From Chromera velia (taxonomy: Eukaryota > Sar > Chromeraceae), in NCBI GenBank assembly GCA_018398765.1, contig JAHBMJ010003703.1:24260-88259 (forward strand): a DNA stretch of 64,000 nucleotides, read 5' to 3'. The stretch's first letter is position 1. Every line of letters begins with the position of its first letter. A program made the translations under genes and the position numbers. This document shows positions 44,402 to 56,820 of the stretch, piece by piece. The notes under the pieces are model-generated. The model made no database searches and was not told where the DNA came from. It saw nothing but the letters and a program-made list of their open reading frames with translations.

Positions 44402-46846
44402 TCAGAGTTCGTCCTTTTCGTCATCGTCCTCCTCCTCCGCGGGCCTCCCTCCCCCCTCCAGCGTTTCCAAAAGCTTGACGAGGATCAGGTTCTTTTTGCT
44501 CATCACCCCCTTCTTTGCGGGGTCCACGGAGCCTCCGGAGAGAATTCGGGAGAGACGCTCGGACTCCTTCTTCAAGGGAGCCGGGCTCTTCCCCTCGTCG
44601 ATGAACTTCCCGACAAATTTCACGAAGAAATCTGCCAACACCGCACCTGCGCAAGAAAAAATACAGACACACATCCCCACACACCCTCTGCATCAACTCG
44701 CGCACAGAGTCATTAACAAGCACCCTCCCTGCCTTTTTTTCGCGTCATTTCTTCCTTTGTTTACTCACTCAATACCGTTACAGGCAGACCACGTTTCTTA
44801 TCCATTACCTTTCTGTCACACACTCAGTAACGGACAGAATAAATCAGATCTCCGTCTTTTCAAGAGACACTCTGCGCTTCCTTCTTTTTCCCTTTCCCTT
44901 TCTTCACTTTTTTTTTTTTGCACGCACACAACAGAAAAAGACAGAAAGGAAGGACGGGCGACATAAGAAGGACACGGTCACTCAGATACTGTGGAGGAAA
45001 GAAAGGACTGCACACACGCGGAAAGGAAAGGGAAGGAAAAGAAAGGAAACAAAAGCAAAAGGGGAGGGACAGATGTATGCACCAACTTCGTTGAAAAGAA
45101 AAAGAGAAATTCATGAAAGGATCGAGATTGAAAGAAGGAAGGAAGGAAGGAAGGAAGAAACGAAGGAAGGGCACAAGCCAGAAAGGGGACGTCGAGAATC
45201 ACAGGAGGCCGCGTGTCTGCCCTCCCTCTCTCCTAGCTGACGGCACAGAAAGAACCGACAACAACTGCGGACCAATTCTAAAGGGCTACCTTCCTTCCTG
45301 CATCTCTCTCCACCTGTCTCTCTCCTGCGGTTTGCCGTTTATCCTGTCTCTGGCTTGTTGCACGCAAATAAATAGTCGTGTGCTCCCATGCAAAAGAAAA
45401 TCAACCCAGTAACAATTCAAAAAAAGCAGAGGCCCACAAACAACTTCAATCCATGCATCTGACTGTGGATTCTTAAAGCACCGAGAACAGGACACGACTC
45501 ACTAATCCCCCTCCCCGTCCCGACCTGCCGGGTCGTCCTCCGCACTCGGTCCCTCCGTCCCTCTTGCCTTTGCGAGTGCATCTTTGCACTCTACGCTTCC
45601 ACCAGTGCAAGTGCGCGCAGCAGCAAAAGCCTGCAGCAGACGCACAAGACAATGGATCCAACGTTCTATGAAACTGGCTGGTCTTTTGAGTTCCTCAGAC
45701 GAGAAACTGACTCATCTCTCAATGTGACTCAAACAGCAGAACAGAATAGAAATGAAGAAAGAAAGAGTGAAGTCGAGGGGGGAGAGAGAGAGAGCAGGCT
45801 ATATAACATAAACAACCCAATTGACAAGGAAGATGATTTCTCTCTTGTCTTCTTTCCGAGACGGGCAGGTTGAAAGACACGGGCAGACAAACTGAATCGG
45901 TCAGACAGAAAAGCCGACAGACTCACAGACAGCAGCACCGACCCACCTCCAGCATCCACTCAGGAGGCCCTGCATCAGGGGAGAGGGACCCGTCGGGCAT
46001 TCTGAACGTGCCTGCCTCTTTGTTCACGAACTCAAGCAAGGCCTCCACGTTCCTTCCAAACTGGTAGGCCTCTGCGTCCTTGGACCCTTTCCTGAAGAAT
46101 TTCAATGTGGGGTAGCCTCGGACCTGCATTTTTTGGTCAGGTATTTCGATGTTCCAAGAATCTTATTTGTGCATATATTAATAGTGGCAGGGATCACAGA
46201 CTCGGGTAGCATTGCAGGCAGAGAGGCGAACGGGGGCGGGCCGAAAAATTTCACCGAAAAGTCATTCATGTACTTCTCCTAAGAGTCAGAGAGGTGAACA
46301 GGTAAGAGACAGGCGCGTTCAGAAGTGCTCAGTCAGACAGCATACGGAAGGACGTGCGTGTTCCACGTACGGTATGAATAAGTGTTGCCCCGCCTTCTCT
46401 TTGGCTTCGTGGTAGCGGGTAAGTCAAAAAGTGTGGGCGGGTTGGGGATCGCCTTCGTTCCTGTCAGATCAATCGGAACGCGCTCAACACTCTCTGACTG
46501 AATAAAAAATGTGAAGAGCCGAAGCGAGTCCAACCACCTCTTTCTGCATGCCGACCTCAAAGCGCGTCCCGAGATCCCTTTCAATTGTCGCGTCCACGTC
46601 TGCAATCACGACGTCCGTCTCCTCCTTCAGCGCCGTGGCCAGCTGGTCCCACGCAGGGGCCATGGCCTTGCAGTGGCCGCACCATGGGGCAAAGAACTTA
46701 ACAAAAACAAACTTGGACCCGTCAACAACTGAGTCGAAATTGTCCGCACTCAGGTTGACGATGTCAGAAGCCCTCGATGGACTTGAGAGAAGAACAAGGG
46801 ACAGAAAGACAAGACTGAGCAAGGGGATGCTGTTCATTGTGGACAC
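44402..46846 (-). CDS. ER protein disulfide isomerase, single thioredoxin domain, KDEL-terminated
   Basis: Exon 1 46846-46556 encodes a signal peptide (residues about 7-27), then a thioredoxin domain with active site APWCGHCKAMAPAWDQLA. Exon 2 46123-45947 continues with VRGYPTLKFFRKGS, which contains the cis-proline after GY, and EFVNKEAGTFRMPDG. The last exon, 44646-44402, encodes an ERp29-like helical C-terminal piece (ADFFVKFVGKFIDEGK, ESERLSRILSGGSVDPAKK) and ends in EKDEL, the ER retrieval signal. At least one exon lies between. A candidate at about 45629-45505 starts after CTGCAG and ends at a perfect GTGAGT donor, but its length leaves the wrong phase for the last exon, so the middle is unresolved. 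The product would form and isomerise disulfides in the ER lumen. It is divergent from the GPS receptor gene. Confidence 0.85.
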
Positions 46847-47605
46847 GTCTTCACTTCAAAGTCCTCCGCCGGGGTCTGATCAATCTCAGCAAGACGGGCG
46901 AGCTGAACAGCGACCTGCTTCCCTGGACGCTGTGTTATGGAAACAAACAACAAGAATGGGTTTTCTAGGATCGGAGAAAGATATCCAGCTCGCCGCTTCT
47001 TGACTTTGACAAAGGACAATTCCGTACAAAGGCTTTCTGAGGGTTTTACCAGCAGCGTCCTGTATCATGCGCTTAATACACCGACTATGACTGCAGTGAC
47101 TGTTCGAGTCTATGCAGGCAGAGTTATATATATACTCAGTGTGGAAATGATCGATCACAAGCGTTAGATGCAGTTTCACAAGCAATCCCGCGTCTCCCGA
47201 AATTCAGTCGGAAAATGCTGAGATTTTTGAAAAGAAGTGACGCACGCGCGTTGCGGTTTCAGGTGCGGACCGAAATTGCCGATTCGGGACCGCATGGACA
47301 GAGCGTCACCCCGCACCGTTCTCTGCACATGCATGCAGTCTCAATATGCAGTCTCAATCTCCTCAAGATTCTTTCAAGTACTTTCAAGGCCTCACTAGCA
47401 GAGATTGTACTTACAAACAGGTCATATAGAGACTGCTGACGCTACCTGGAAGCTGCAGTGCTCTCCTTCTCTCGCTTTGCTGTTTGCAGGATCCTTCATT
47501 CGCTGTTGTGCGCACGCACCGGATAGTTCAAGATACGATTCAAATGACTGACCTTGAGTGATTGCAACATGAATTTGTACAGACACGTCCTGTGAGAGAG
47601 AAGAG
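46847..47605. promoter_or_regulatory. divergent promoter region between PDI and GPS receptor genes
   Basis: About 760 bp separating two divergent start codons. A TGCATGCA palindrome lies at 47330-47337. ORFs crossing it look non-coding. Likely a shared regulatory region, inferred from layout. Confidence 0.5.
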
Positions 47606-50600
47606 ATGAAGCGCGGCACGGCAGTGGTGGCTGCTCTGTATCTTCCCTTTCTTTTGTATTTTGTTTCCGGTGCACGGGGCTCCTTACAGTCGGAATTCGA
47701 CCTCCAGACGAATGTGCCAAAGAACATCAAGAAGGACAACACAAAGCCGGAAGTAGACGGACAGTAAGCAGCAGGCACACAGCATCTTTAAAAAGATGGA
47801 AGCTTTTCTGCAGTAGTCTGTCTCACTGTTCCTCTCCCGCCCGCACAATCTTTCTTTATGCATTGCTTCTGCTTTGGATGCAGGCTCTCTGTGGGACGCC
47901 AGGATCCGTTTGCAGAGGGAGACGGTGTGGTGTCGTTGGGATCCTTTGGAAGGTCCTTGAGTGGTGGTGTGGCGACTGCATCAGTTGCTGCACAGTGCAG
48001 CCTTGACTCTCGGATCTCCCTGACTCGTCGGGGAAGGCCCTTTTCTGAGACGGAGAAGTGGCAGCAGCCCTCTCACAAAGCACTCGAGCTCTCTCCCACA
48101 GCGGCACTCAAGGTCGGGAGCAAACAAACAGACAGGCACGAATCGGGAAACGTTCAGCTCCGCAATTCATCACCCAGCGGGGTTTCTGCATCATGCTGTT
48201 CGCATTCATGCTTTCTACTTCGGAAATCTATCATGACCTTTTTTCTCCACTCCCGACAATCTCACATACAGTCTTGAGGCGGCCATCACAAGTGTCCGAA
48301 GGTCCTCTGCTCGAGCAGGGCCTTTGCCATCGAAGACTTGTGAATCTCTGGAGCATTTCAATCAGATGTAAAGAGACATTGTAACAGAAGAAAGAAAAGA
48401 GGAAGCAACGGAGACAGACCCCTCTGCAACTCTCCCCCCTCTCGCCCTCTTTCCTTGAATGTGTACATGAATCAATTAGCCCTCGGATGTCCCTGGTGTC
48501 TCTCCATGCAGTGGCACAGAACACAGATCGATGGTTGATCTCGCTCCCTGACAAAATGTTTGCTGCATCTCCCGCATGCAGGTGTCTTTGAATCTAGTCA
48601 TCGAGCAGCCCTCGGGGTGTCCCACCGCCTCCCTCTCCCCAACCAAATCCGGGTGGTCCCTCTTCATCCTCTCCTCCAAAGTAGATGTCTCAGAAGAGAC
48701 GGCAGTTCAGAATGCCCTCAAAGCCAACGTCACTGCTCTCACTGACCTATCCAGCAATGTACCCAACACGCTCACAGACGCAAACACGAAACTGCGTCGT
48801 TTTGTCTCTGCCGAGGGCGCGATGAACGACAAAGACGGTAAGAGTCTCCTTCTCCAGAGTAAACACACGGTCACAATGAAAAGCTCTGGAGGCACAACCA
48901 CTGAGAAGGAAATCATCACCAGATGGATCATCTCCATCACCGCCTTCCCCCCCTCCATTGTCCTCTCCCCCCAGACCCCCGTGATTGTCTCGCGGAAGGA
49001 CTGTCCCCTCCAGCTCTCCACAGAGGGGACGAAGGACACCAACCCCACGCCCTCAGGTAAAGAAGCTGCAACAAAGTAGCGTATCGTGTCGCATAGAATC
49101 AGCATGGAGTTTTTCACAAGCTCCGTGTCTTTTTCCTTCGATCCGACAAAAATCAGCACTCACTCTTCCCAACTGGCTGCATGGGAAGCGACACCTCGAC
49201 TCAGACGTCTAGACACAGACAGAGAGACAGAGGGGATGGACACAACAGGCACTGTGCCGGCCTGTTCAACACTAACGAAATCACAGTGGCAGTGCTATGT
49301 TATCTCCATGGGTGCTCTGACGATACAAGCGTCTATCTCCCTCTCTATGGTGTGCCCTGACTGCCCTGCTGCAGGTTTTCCGAGCCCTTCCCTCTCTTTT
49401 GAGTGGACCTGTTCTGTCCCCCAAGGCAGCGCTGCGGTGTGTCCAGATCTATCAGGGAGAAACACAGGCAGACCCTGTTGCTGAGTGCGAGTGACCTTTC
49501 ACGCGAGGGCCGTCTGTACCTGTCTGTGGAAGTGACGGCAACCCGCAGGAACGCACTCGGGGTCGGCACCGCCTACACAGTCTCTGCGAGGGAAAACAGA
49601 ACTTTAGAGGTCAATTGGCTGTCCTCCTTCCTTCCTTCCTTCCTTCCTTTCTTCTGTTGATTGTCTCCGTCCCTTCTGGTAAAAGGCAGTGCAGTGCGAT
49701 CTTAGAGCAGAGAAAGGAGGTGATTGTGGCAGGACTGAGGGAAAGAAAGAGAAAGAGAAAGAGAACGGAGTGAAAAAACGCATGGGTGGATACGATGAAA
49801 GAGAAATGAATCGACAGCTGTTTTGATGAATGGTGAATGGATGAGCAAGACCAAAAGAAAGAAACAGAGCGTCCGTCGACTTCTCCGATGGAAGACAAAA
49901 CGCCATTTTGTGTCTTACGTTGCGGTCTTCTTTCTCGTTTTTTTATTCAAATGGCCGGAGAGACTCTAAAAGGGCCGTACTTGATGTTCGGAATGAAAAG
50001 GAGACTCCATTCATGTGCAACGTTCAAATTTGATGACGAGATCATGAAGTTCAACCAGAATGGTGACGACGGAAAACAAATGTGCACTTTAACAGGGATC
50101 ACGAGGCCTTTTGTCTCCTCTTAATTGCTTCTGCTGTGCAGATAGAGGATGACGATGCACGGCCCCTTTTTGAATTCTCAAATTTCCCCTCTGAGGCCTC
50201 TCACTCACTTGCGTTGACAGTCTCTGGAACTTTGAAGCAGGTGAGTGTATTTTGCTCTCCTCAGGCTCTTTTGATTTCTCCCTTTCTGCCTCTATTCAAT
50301 GCATCACAACAGAACAAAAAGGGGAAGGGATCCTTCTCCGTCTGTCTCTTTTGCAGCATGCATCTCCACATCTTCCACGCTGCATTTTGTTTTTCTGCAT
50401 GAAAACTATTCTTAATTCTCCTTTTTGTTGTCTGCCTGCAGCCCCCCTCGCAGGCCCCCGGTGCTTGTCGGTACTCTCTTCCTGGGTCCGGTTCGGGGCC
50501 TCTGTTTGAACTTTTTGAGATTGATGAGGACGTGGGGGGGGCACAGGAGGGACCTCTGAGAAACGAGGTGAGTGCGTTTGAGTGATCACTTTCCTACTTG

Positions 50601-53600
50601 TTCACAAAGACGTCTCCGCATGTCTCTCTGTCTACCTTTCCACCTGTGCGTCTGTTTACCTCTCTGCCTGCCTGTCTGCCTGACTGTCTCGGTGTCTCCC
50701 TGTCTGTCACCCTGTCTGTCTGTCTGTTGCTCTCGTGTCACGGATAAGTCTAGCTTCTCATCTTCCCTGCCTTTCCTTCCCTGCCACGTGTCTCTGTCTC
50801 TGCAGATTCGTGCAGATTGGGTCACCAGAGGGAAGCTGAAGCCGAAAGGGAACGTGACCGCTTCCGTGAATGGAGGGACGGCGCTGTCTGGATGCTTTCT
50901 GAAGGGGGTGGTGCAGGGGGCAGAGAAGGGAAAGGAGAACAAACATGTGGTGGCGGCCAGACTGCCGCGTGAGTCAGTCCGATGATACGGTGTGCAGGAG
51001 GGGGGGGAGGGGGTGGCGATTATATTATCGGGGGGGGCTCTTGACATCTCTTCATTCTTTCTGTCTGGAAATTCGCTTAGACAACATGGATGGATTTCTA
51101 TGGGAATCCGAAGAGCCGTGCAGCCTGGACAACGACGGGGCACTTCGAAATAAAAGATATTATGCCGTTGTTTCGATCTACGTTTGAGTTTTGGTTTGAC
51201 GATTTTTGAGGTAGATGGAAGCGAAAAAGCAGTCGCCTTCCGCTGACATCTCACTTCCTGTGCCACGCAGGTATATGGCGTCGAGCCTCGTCTACATTGT
51301 GTTTTCCTCCTTTCTTTCTTCCCCCATGACTTGTGCAGTGGGAGCCTCCTTTTTTTGGGTCTTCTCTCCTCCTTTCTTCTTCTCTCCCTCACCCACGAGC
51401 GGGTCCTCTGGAGGTCTCAGTGTGTCTCTGGGGTCTGACTCCGCTCCGACAGTTTCCTTCAGACAGTCACGATGACTCAAGATTGGACCTCGGGGGTCAG
51501 GGACAAGGGGACGAATCTCCTGTACACGTGAGCTGGTGACGGTTCTAGAAACTTGAGTGAGAGGGTTTCTTTTGCTTCTTCTTCAGTTTGTCTCTTAGCA
51601 GATTCCCATCTTGCTGTGTGCAAAGACAGTCATGAAGGGTTAGAACTTTGCTTGCGTGTATGTGAAGGAAGGAAGAAAGATTCCAAGAGACAATTCAAGA
51701 AAAGCTGTACGTTGTCATGATCCATGCCCTCACACGTACAGCATGCACCCACGCAGAGGTGCTGTTTTTGCTGCTTCCCGGGCTGCGTATGCTGAGGTGC
51801 ATCCATCCACACACAGCAGCAGATGTGCATGCAAGACCTCATTTTTGTCTGCACTTCAAAATGCAGATACTCATACAAGGTAAAGGGCGCTGTCGGTCAC
51901 TTTGTGGATATCCAAACGTGGACTTCTGACTCGACAATCACCTTCAACCCTCCTGTGGTCGGTCGGTCTGTCGGTCTACGTCTGTCCGCATGGGCTCGAT
52001 CATGCATTCGTTCGATGTGCCTCCATTCTCATTCACAGGATCGTCGTCAGCGTCTCTCTAGGCGCCTAGCGCCCAGCATGCCGCTGTGTATATCGTGACT
52101 GATCTTCCACTCAATCCCCTCGAGATTGGTAGGACAATGAAATATGCAAAGTCATTTATTGTGTCTGGTGACTCTGGTCGGTGAGATGAATATCATATTT
52201 TCACGTTTCTCCTTGCGTTTTTGCTTCCTTTCGCATTTTTTGAAATCTGATTTTGGGTGAGAAGGGAGAGACTGGGGGGGCGAGAGGGGGAGAGAAGGAG
52301 ATCGAGAAAAAAAAAAAGAATTCCGCTCATCATCAATTATTGTTTCTGCAGGACTTCCCCGATAAGAACACCAACGTGACTCTTCAATTCATCGGAAAGG
52401 TGAAGGACACACTTGGAGGGGAGGCATCGTCAGTCGTTCAATGAATGAGTCAGCGGGATAGTATTACATGTCTTTCTGCGCGTGTGGGTGCGCAGCTTAG
52501 AATTTGATTTCAGGACTTGTGCATACACAGCGTCCCGGCTTCACTTCTTTTGTGCGTAAATCGGTCAAGTTGCTTGTCTGGATGCTTCCTTTGCCTAGCG
52601 GAGTGTCTGCTATGTTGTGCTTCTGTCAATCTGTCTCGATGTCTGGCTGTCTGGATGTGGACTTGGCGGTGTGTGTCTTTGGAACAGTGCGAGAAAACAT
52701 TCTTCTTCTTCTTCTTCTTCTTTGAACGCCTCTGGAATGTGACTCTGCAGCAACTCCTTTCCTGTTTTCAACGTTCGCACCCTCGGCCTCTCTTCCTCGT
52801 TCCACCTTTGTCTTCTCTTTTGCCTCTGCATAATATCTTTCTCCTTCCTTCCTTCTTTCCTTCCTTCCTTCCTGCAGATCCTCGGTGGTCTCTCTGGAGT
52901 TCCAGCCTCCCTCTAAGCGCCTCTCCGGAAAGACACCCGCAGACGTGGAGGCCGAACTCGAGAGGGCCCTCACGGACACCAGCGGCACCTCCCCCTCAGA
53001 GACCTCAACAAAGATCAGACAGCTGCTACAGTCGGCATCTGACCTGGCAGAGGGGGGAGGGGACACATTGATGGCACAGAAGAGAAGCGTCATCCTCAAG
53101 GCAGCGTCGGGAGTCTCGCAGGTGAGTGAGGAGGGATGAGTCGATCGTGTCTTTTCTCCTAAACTGACAGATCCTACGAGAGTCGCTATTCCTGTCTCTA
53201 CATGGCACGGTGTGCTTTTGGGATCGTACGAGAGGATCTATCCATCTCTCTTTCTCATGCATACGTGACTGTCCTGTGCATGCAGGTGTGCAGCCAGACA
53301 GCCAGCGAGGGCGACAGCTCTGAGGACTTCTCCACGAATCTGAGCGGGTGCGCGGACGTTTTGAAGGAGGTTGCGGCTGCGGGGCGGGCAGACGCTATGG
53401 CAAGTGGGGGGAGCTGGGACGCCTCTCTGAGAAGTACGGTGAGTGAATGGGTACGTGTTGCGGTGATCAGGAGGTTGACGGAAAGGTGCTGATGTGATGA
53501 AATAGAATTAAATGCATTAATTCGGTGGGGTGTGCGCTTCCCCGTTTGTTCACAGAAGGAAGGAAGCGATTGGAATATGCAGCCGTCGGCAGGTGAAGAG

Positions 53601-56448
53601 AGGAATCAACCCGAGGAGCTTTCCATGCAGGCAAAGGGGGTTCGCCCTCATGAGGGTCTTCTTCACTTCAGCCTGTGCGTCCACCTACCGACTGGCGATG
53701 TTCTTCCAAACTCCAAGAGGCGTATGCAGATCCCGTCAGATGTACAGCCTTCATTTGACTCTATCTCCTGGTCTCCTCTCTTCACATACCTCTGCAGGTG
53801 GCCGATGAGGTGAAGAGCGCGGTGAGTGCCCTGGCAGGAATCTCAGCAACGAGCCCGAGTGCAGAGGGAAAAACGCAGGCAGAGGAGGCAGCGACCTCTC
53901 TTCTGACGGGTCTCGGGAACCTAGTAGATACGGTCTGTCTGTCTGTTGGTCACTCTTTTGTCGGTCTGTCGGTTTGTTCGTTTTTCTGTATGCGCTCTGC
54001 GTGCCGCTCGTTCGGTTGCATTGATCAATCAGAAGCAACAAGCGGGGCAAGAATTCAGTCAGGCCTGCTGGACAGTCCGTCTGCGTACATGCAAAAGGCT
54101 ACACCCCCCTTCTTCCTTCTGCTTCTTCAATGGTCCCCGTACTTCTTTCCTGCCTGCCTGAACCCCTGTTCGACATGCTGCTCTTCTTTTTGTGTGTGTT
54201 TGTCTGTCTCTCTGTGCAGAACAGCGGAAGTTCAGGAACCGCGTCAGTGGACAGAAAAGTCACAGAGGCTCTGAAGGAACTCGGTCGGTCTGGGCATGCA
54301 CAGGGAAACTCGAAATGGATGCAGCTTTTTCTTTTCTTGCTAGCTTGCGTACCAGCTTTGACTCCTTATGTTCTGTTGTTGCATGCATGCAGGGAGATTT
54401 GTTGCTGCACGTCTTCCGGCCGGTGACAGCAGCACTTTGTCAACCTCGACAACCAGCACAAGCGCAGCTTTCTCTTCCTCTTCTTTTTCAACTTCGAACT
54501 CCTCTTCCTCCTCCTCGACCATGACCATCTCGTCCTCTGCAGTTGCTTTGTCTAGTCTTGGGAGTGGGGGGGCGACAGCGGGCGGGGCCTCTCTGGTGTT
54601 TGATGCGCAGGGACAGGGGGCCACGCTGAACTCTCCTCCTTCAGGTCAGTCAGAATTGCGTATTCAGATCTACATACCGCTGTGTCAGCTTATCTGTCTG
54701 AGTCCGTCAAGATACTGCTTGTCGGGCATAGTTCCACACCAGAAGCCGCAACAGCACAGAGAAAGGAAGTGGAAAGCGGGAAATGAAGCGATATTGGCAT
54801 TGTGAGCGGATACTGTCACTCAACGCGTTCGTGAAATGACATGTGCCCTGCAGGATGTGACACCTCCCTGGTCTCTGTCCAGAAGACAGCGATGCCCTTC
54901 AACTCGGCAGGATCTGCGGACACGGCCTCCATGCCCTCGCCTTCGCTGAACTACACAGGTGCGTCTGGCAGTCGGTGAATCCGTCTCCTTTCACTGAAGT
55001 TGAGGAGATCCTATGATTCACACAGCCCTAGGCTGTCAAACTTTCAAAAGCTCTTTTTCTCTTTCTTTTCAGCTAACCTACCCACATAGTGCAACGATGC
55101 ATGTCTAAAACGGCAGATGCACAAACCCAATTGCTCATGCATCCATGCAGGCGCCCCCACCACGCTCTCGCCTTCTTCCCAGACAGGGACGGTGACTGTG
55201 GACCTTCTGCAATGCGGAGAGAGACTCAGCGTGGACACGGGAAAGGGGGCAAAGGCAACTTTCACTCTTCCTCTGCCAAGCGGGACTTCTTCTTTTCAGT
55301 CTTCAGTCAAACAAGCAGACGGCACTTTTCTTCTGGTGAGCTGTGAAGAGGAAAGAAGAAAGGGGAAGTCTTGTCAAATTCCGACTCTGTCAAGACAGGT
55401 CGCGCACACATTGAGAAAGAATCGCTTGTACCGTAGGACTGGTACATTTTGAGCCATTCGCGTCGAATGTGTAGTCACAAACCTTTCTGATTTGCGAGCA
55501 GATTATGGGAGGGAGCGAGAAGAACGTGACGGTTGCCTGCTCCTTCCTTGACACCAGCAAGGCTTCAGGGAGTCTCCAGGGAGCATGGGCCGTCTCTGGG
55601 TGCTCTGCTACGGCCGTGTCGTCATCCGGTCGGTGCAGGCGTCTGGGGGGATTTCTGTTCACATGCCACTAAACTTACAACCTACCCCCCACGCTTTTTT
55701 GTGTCTATTATGTTGTCACAGCCAACCGACGGCATTGATCCGCAATTTAGACAGGCATCGAGAAGATCCTCCTCGGGTCCCTTGATTGCACGTTTGTTTG
55801 TATGTGCGAAATGGACATACACAGATTAGCGCTTGTGCGTATGGACAAACTGAAAGAAAACGCTCCGTTGATCTCTCCCTGACCTTTCCCTCTCTGTCAA
55901 CCCTCTTCCTTCCTTCAGATGCTACGATAACATGCGGTTGCGACCACTTGACGGAGTTTGCCGCCGTCTCCGCGAGTGTGGACGCCGCCTCTGACCCATC
56001 GGCCTCTGTGACGACGACAACACAGAGCACCGAGGAGGAGGAGACGGGGAGCGAGGGAATCAAGTGGAACACACGGACGCTCCCCGCAGTGGCTGTCTCT
56101 AATATTCTCGTGGGGGGTCTGGCGTGTGGAGCCGTGATTCTGTCAGTCGATCGCCTTTTTGTTCCGGTCTTCTCGGATGGATAGAAGCCTTCCTTGCGGC
56201 TTGAGTTGGCTACTATATGCATGTCTGGACCTTTTGTGATGCCTCAGAGGCCTTATTGATGGACGGTGGCATTCCTTCCAGGCTGTTTGCTTTTTGCCGG
56301 GCCGCTCTTTGTGCTGCAGTCCGACTTGTTTGTTTGCTACTCGTGTAGCAGCGAGTGCGGAATATCAACAACGAAGCGTAGGCTCAGAAGTCTCTGCCGA
56401 TTCTACGGACGATGAGAATATTTGGAAAAAACGAAATCTTTTTCCACC

Positions 56449-56480
<32 letters not shown>

Positions 56481-56772
56481 CGTGTATGCGCATGCAGAGC
56501 CTTTCTCGTCCAATGCTGCGTGGGGCCTTCTCGGGATGAGCGCGCGTTTCTTCTGAAGACCGTTTTCCTTTCAGAGTTCCGTCTCGCAAGGGGAATCAGG
56601 GAGGAGAGGGCCAGGGACGAGGACGCACTGACATCGTCGGGGGGATGCGGGTCTTTTGGAAGAAGGGCCGCACCTTCTCTTTATGCCGGAATCAGAAGGT
56701 GCGTGGGGCCTTCCGCCATGGGGACTCACAGAAAGAAAGAAAAAGGCGGCATGGCCGGAGACTTTCTGCAGC

Positions 56773-56820
<48 letters not shown>

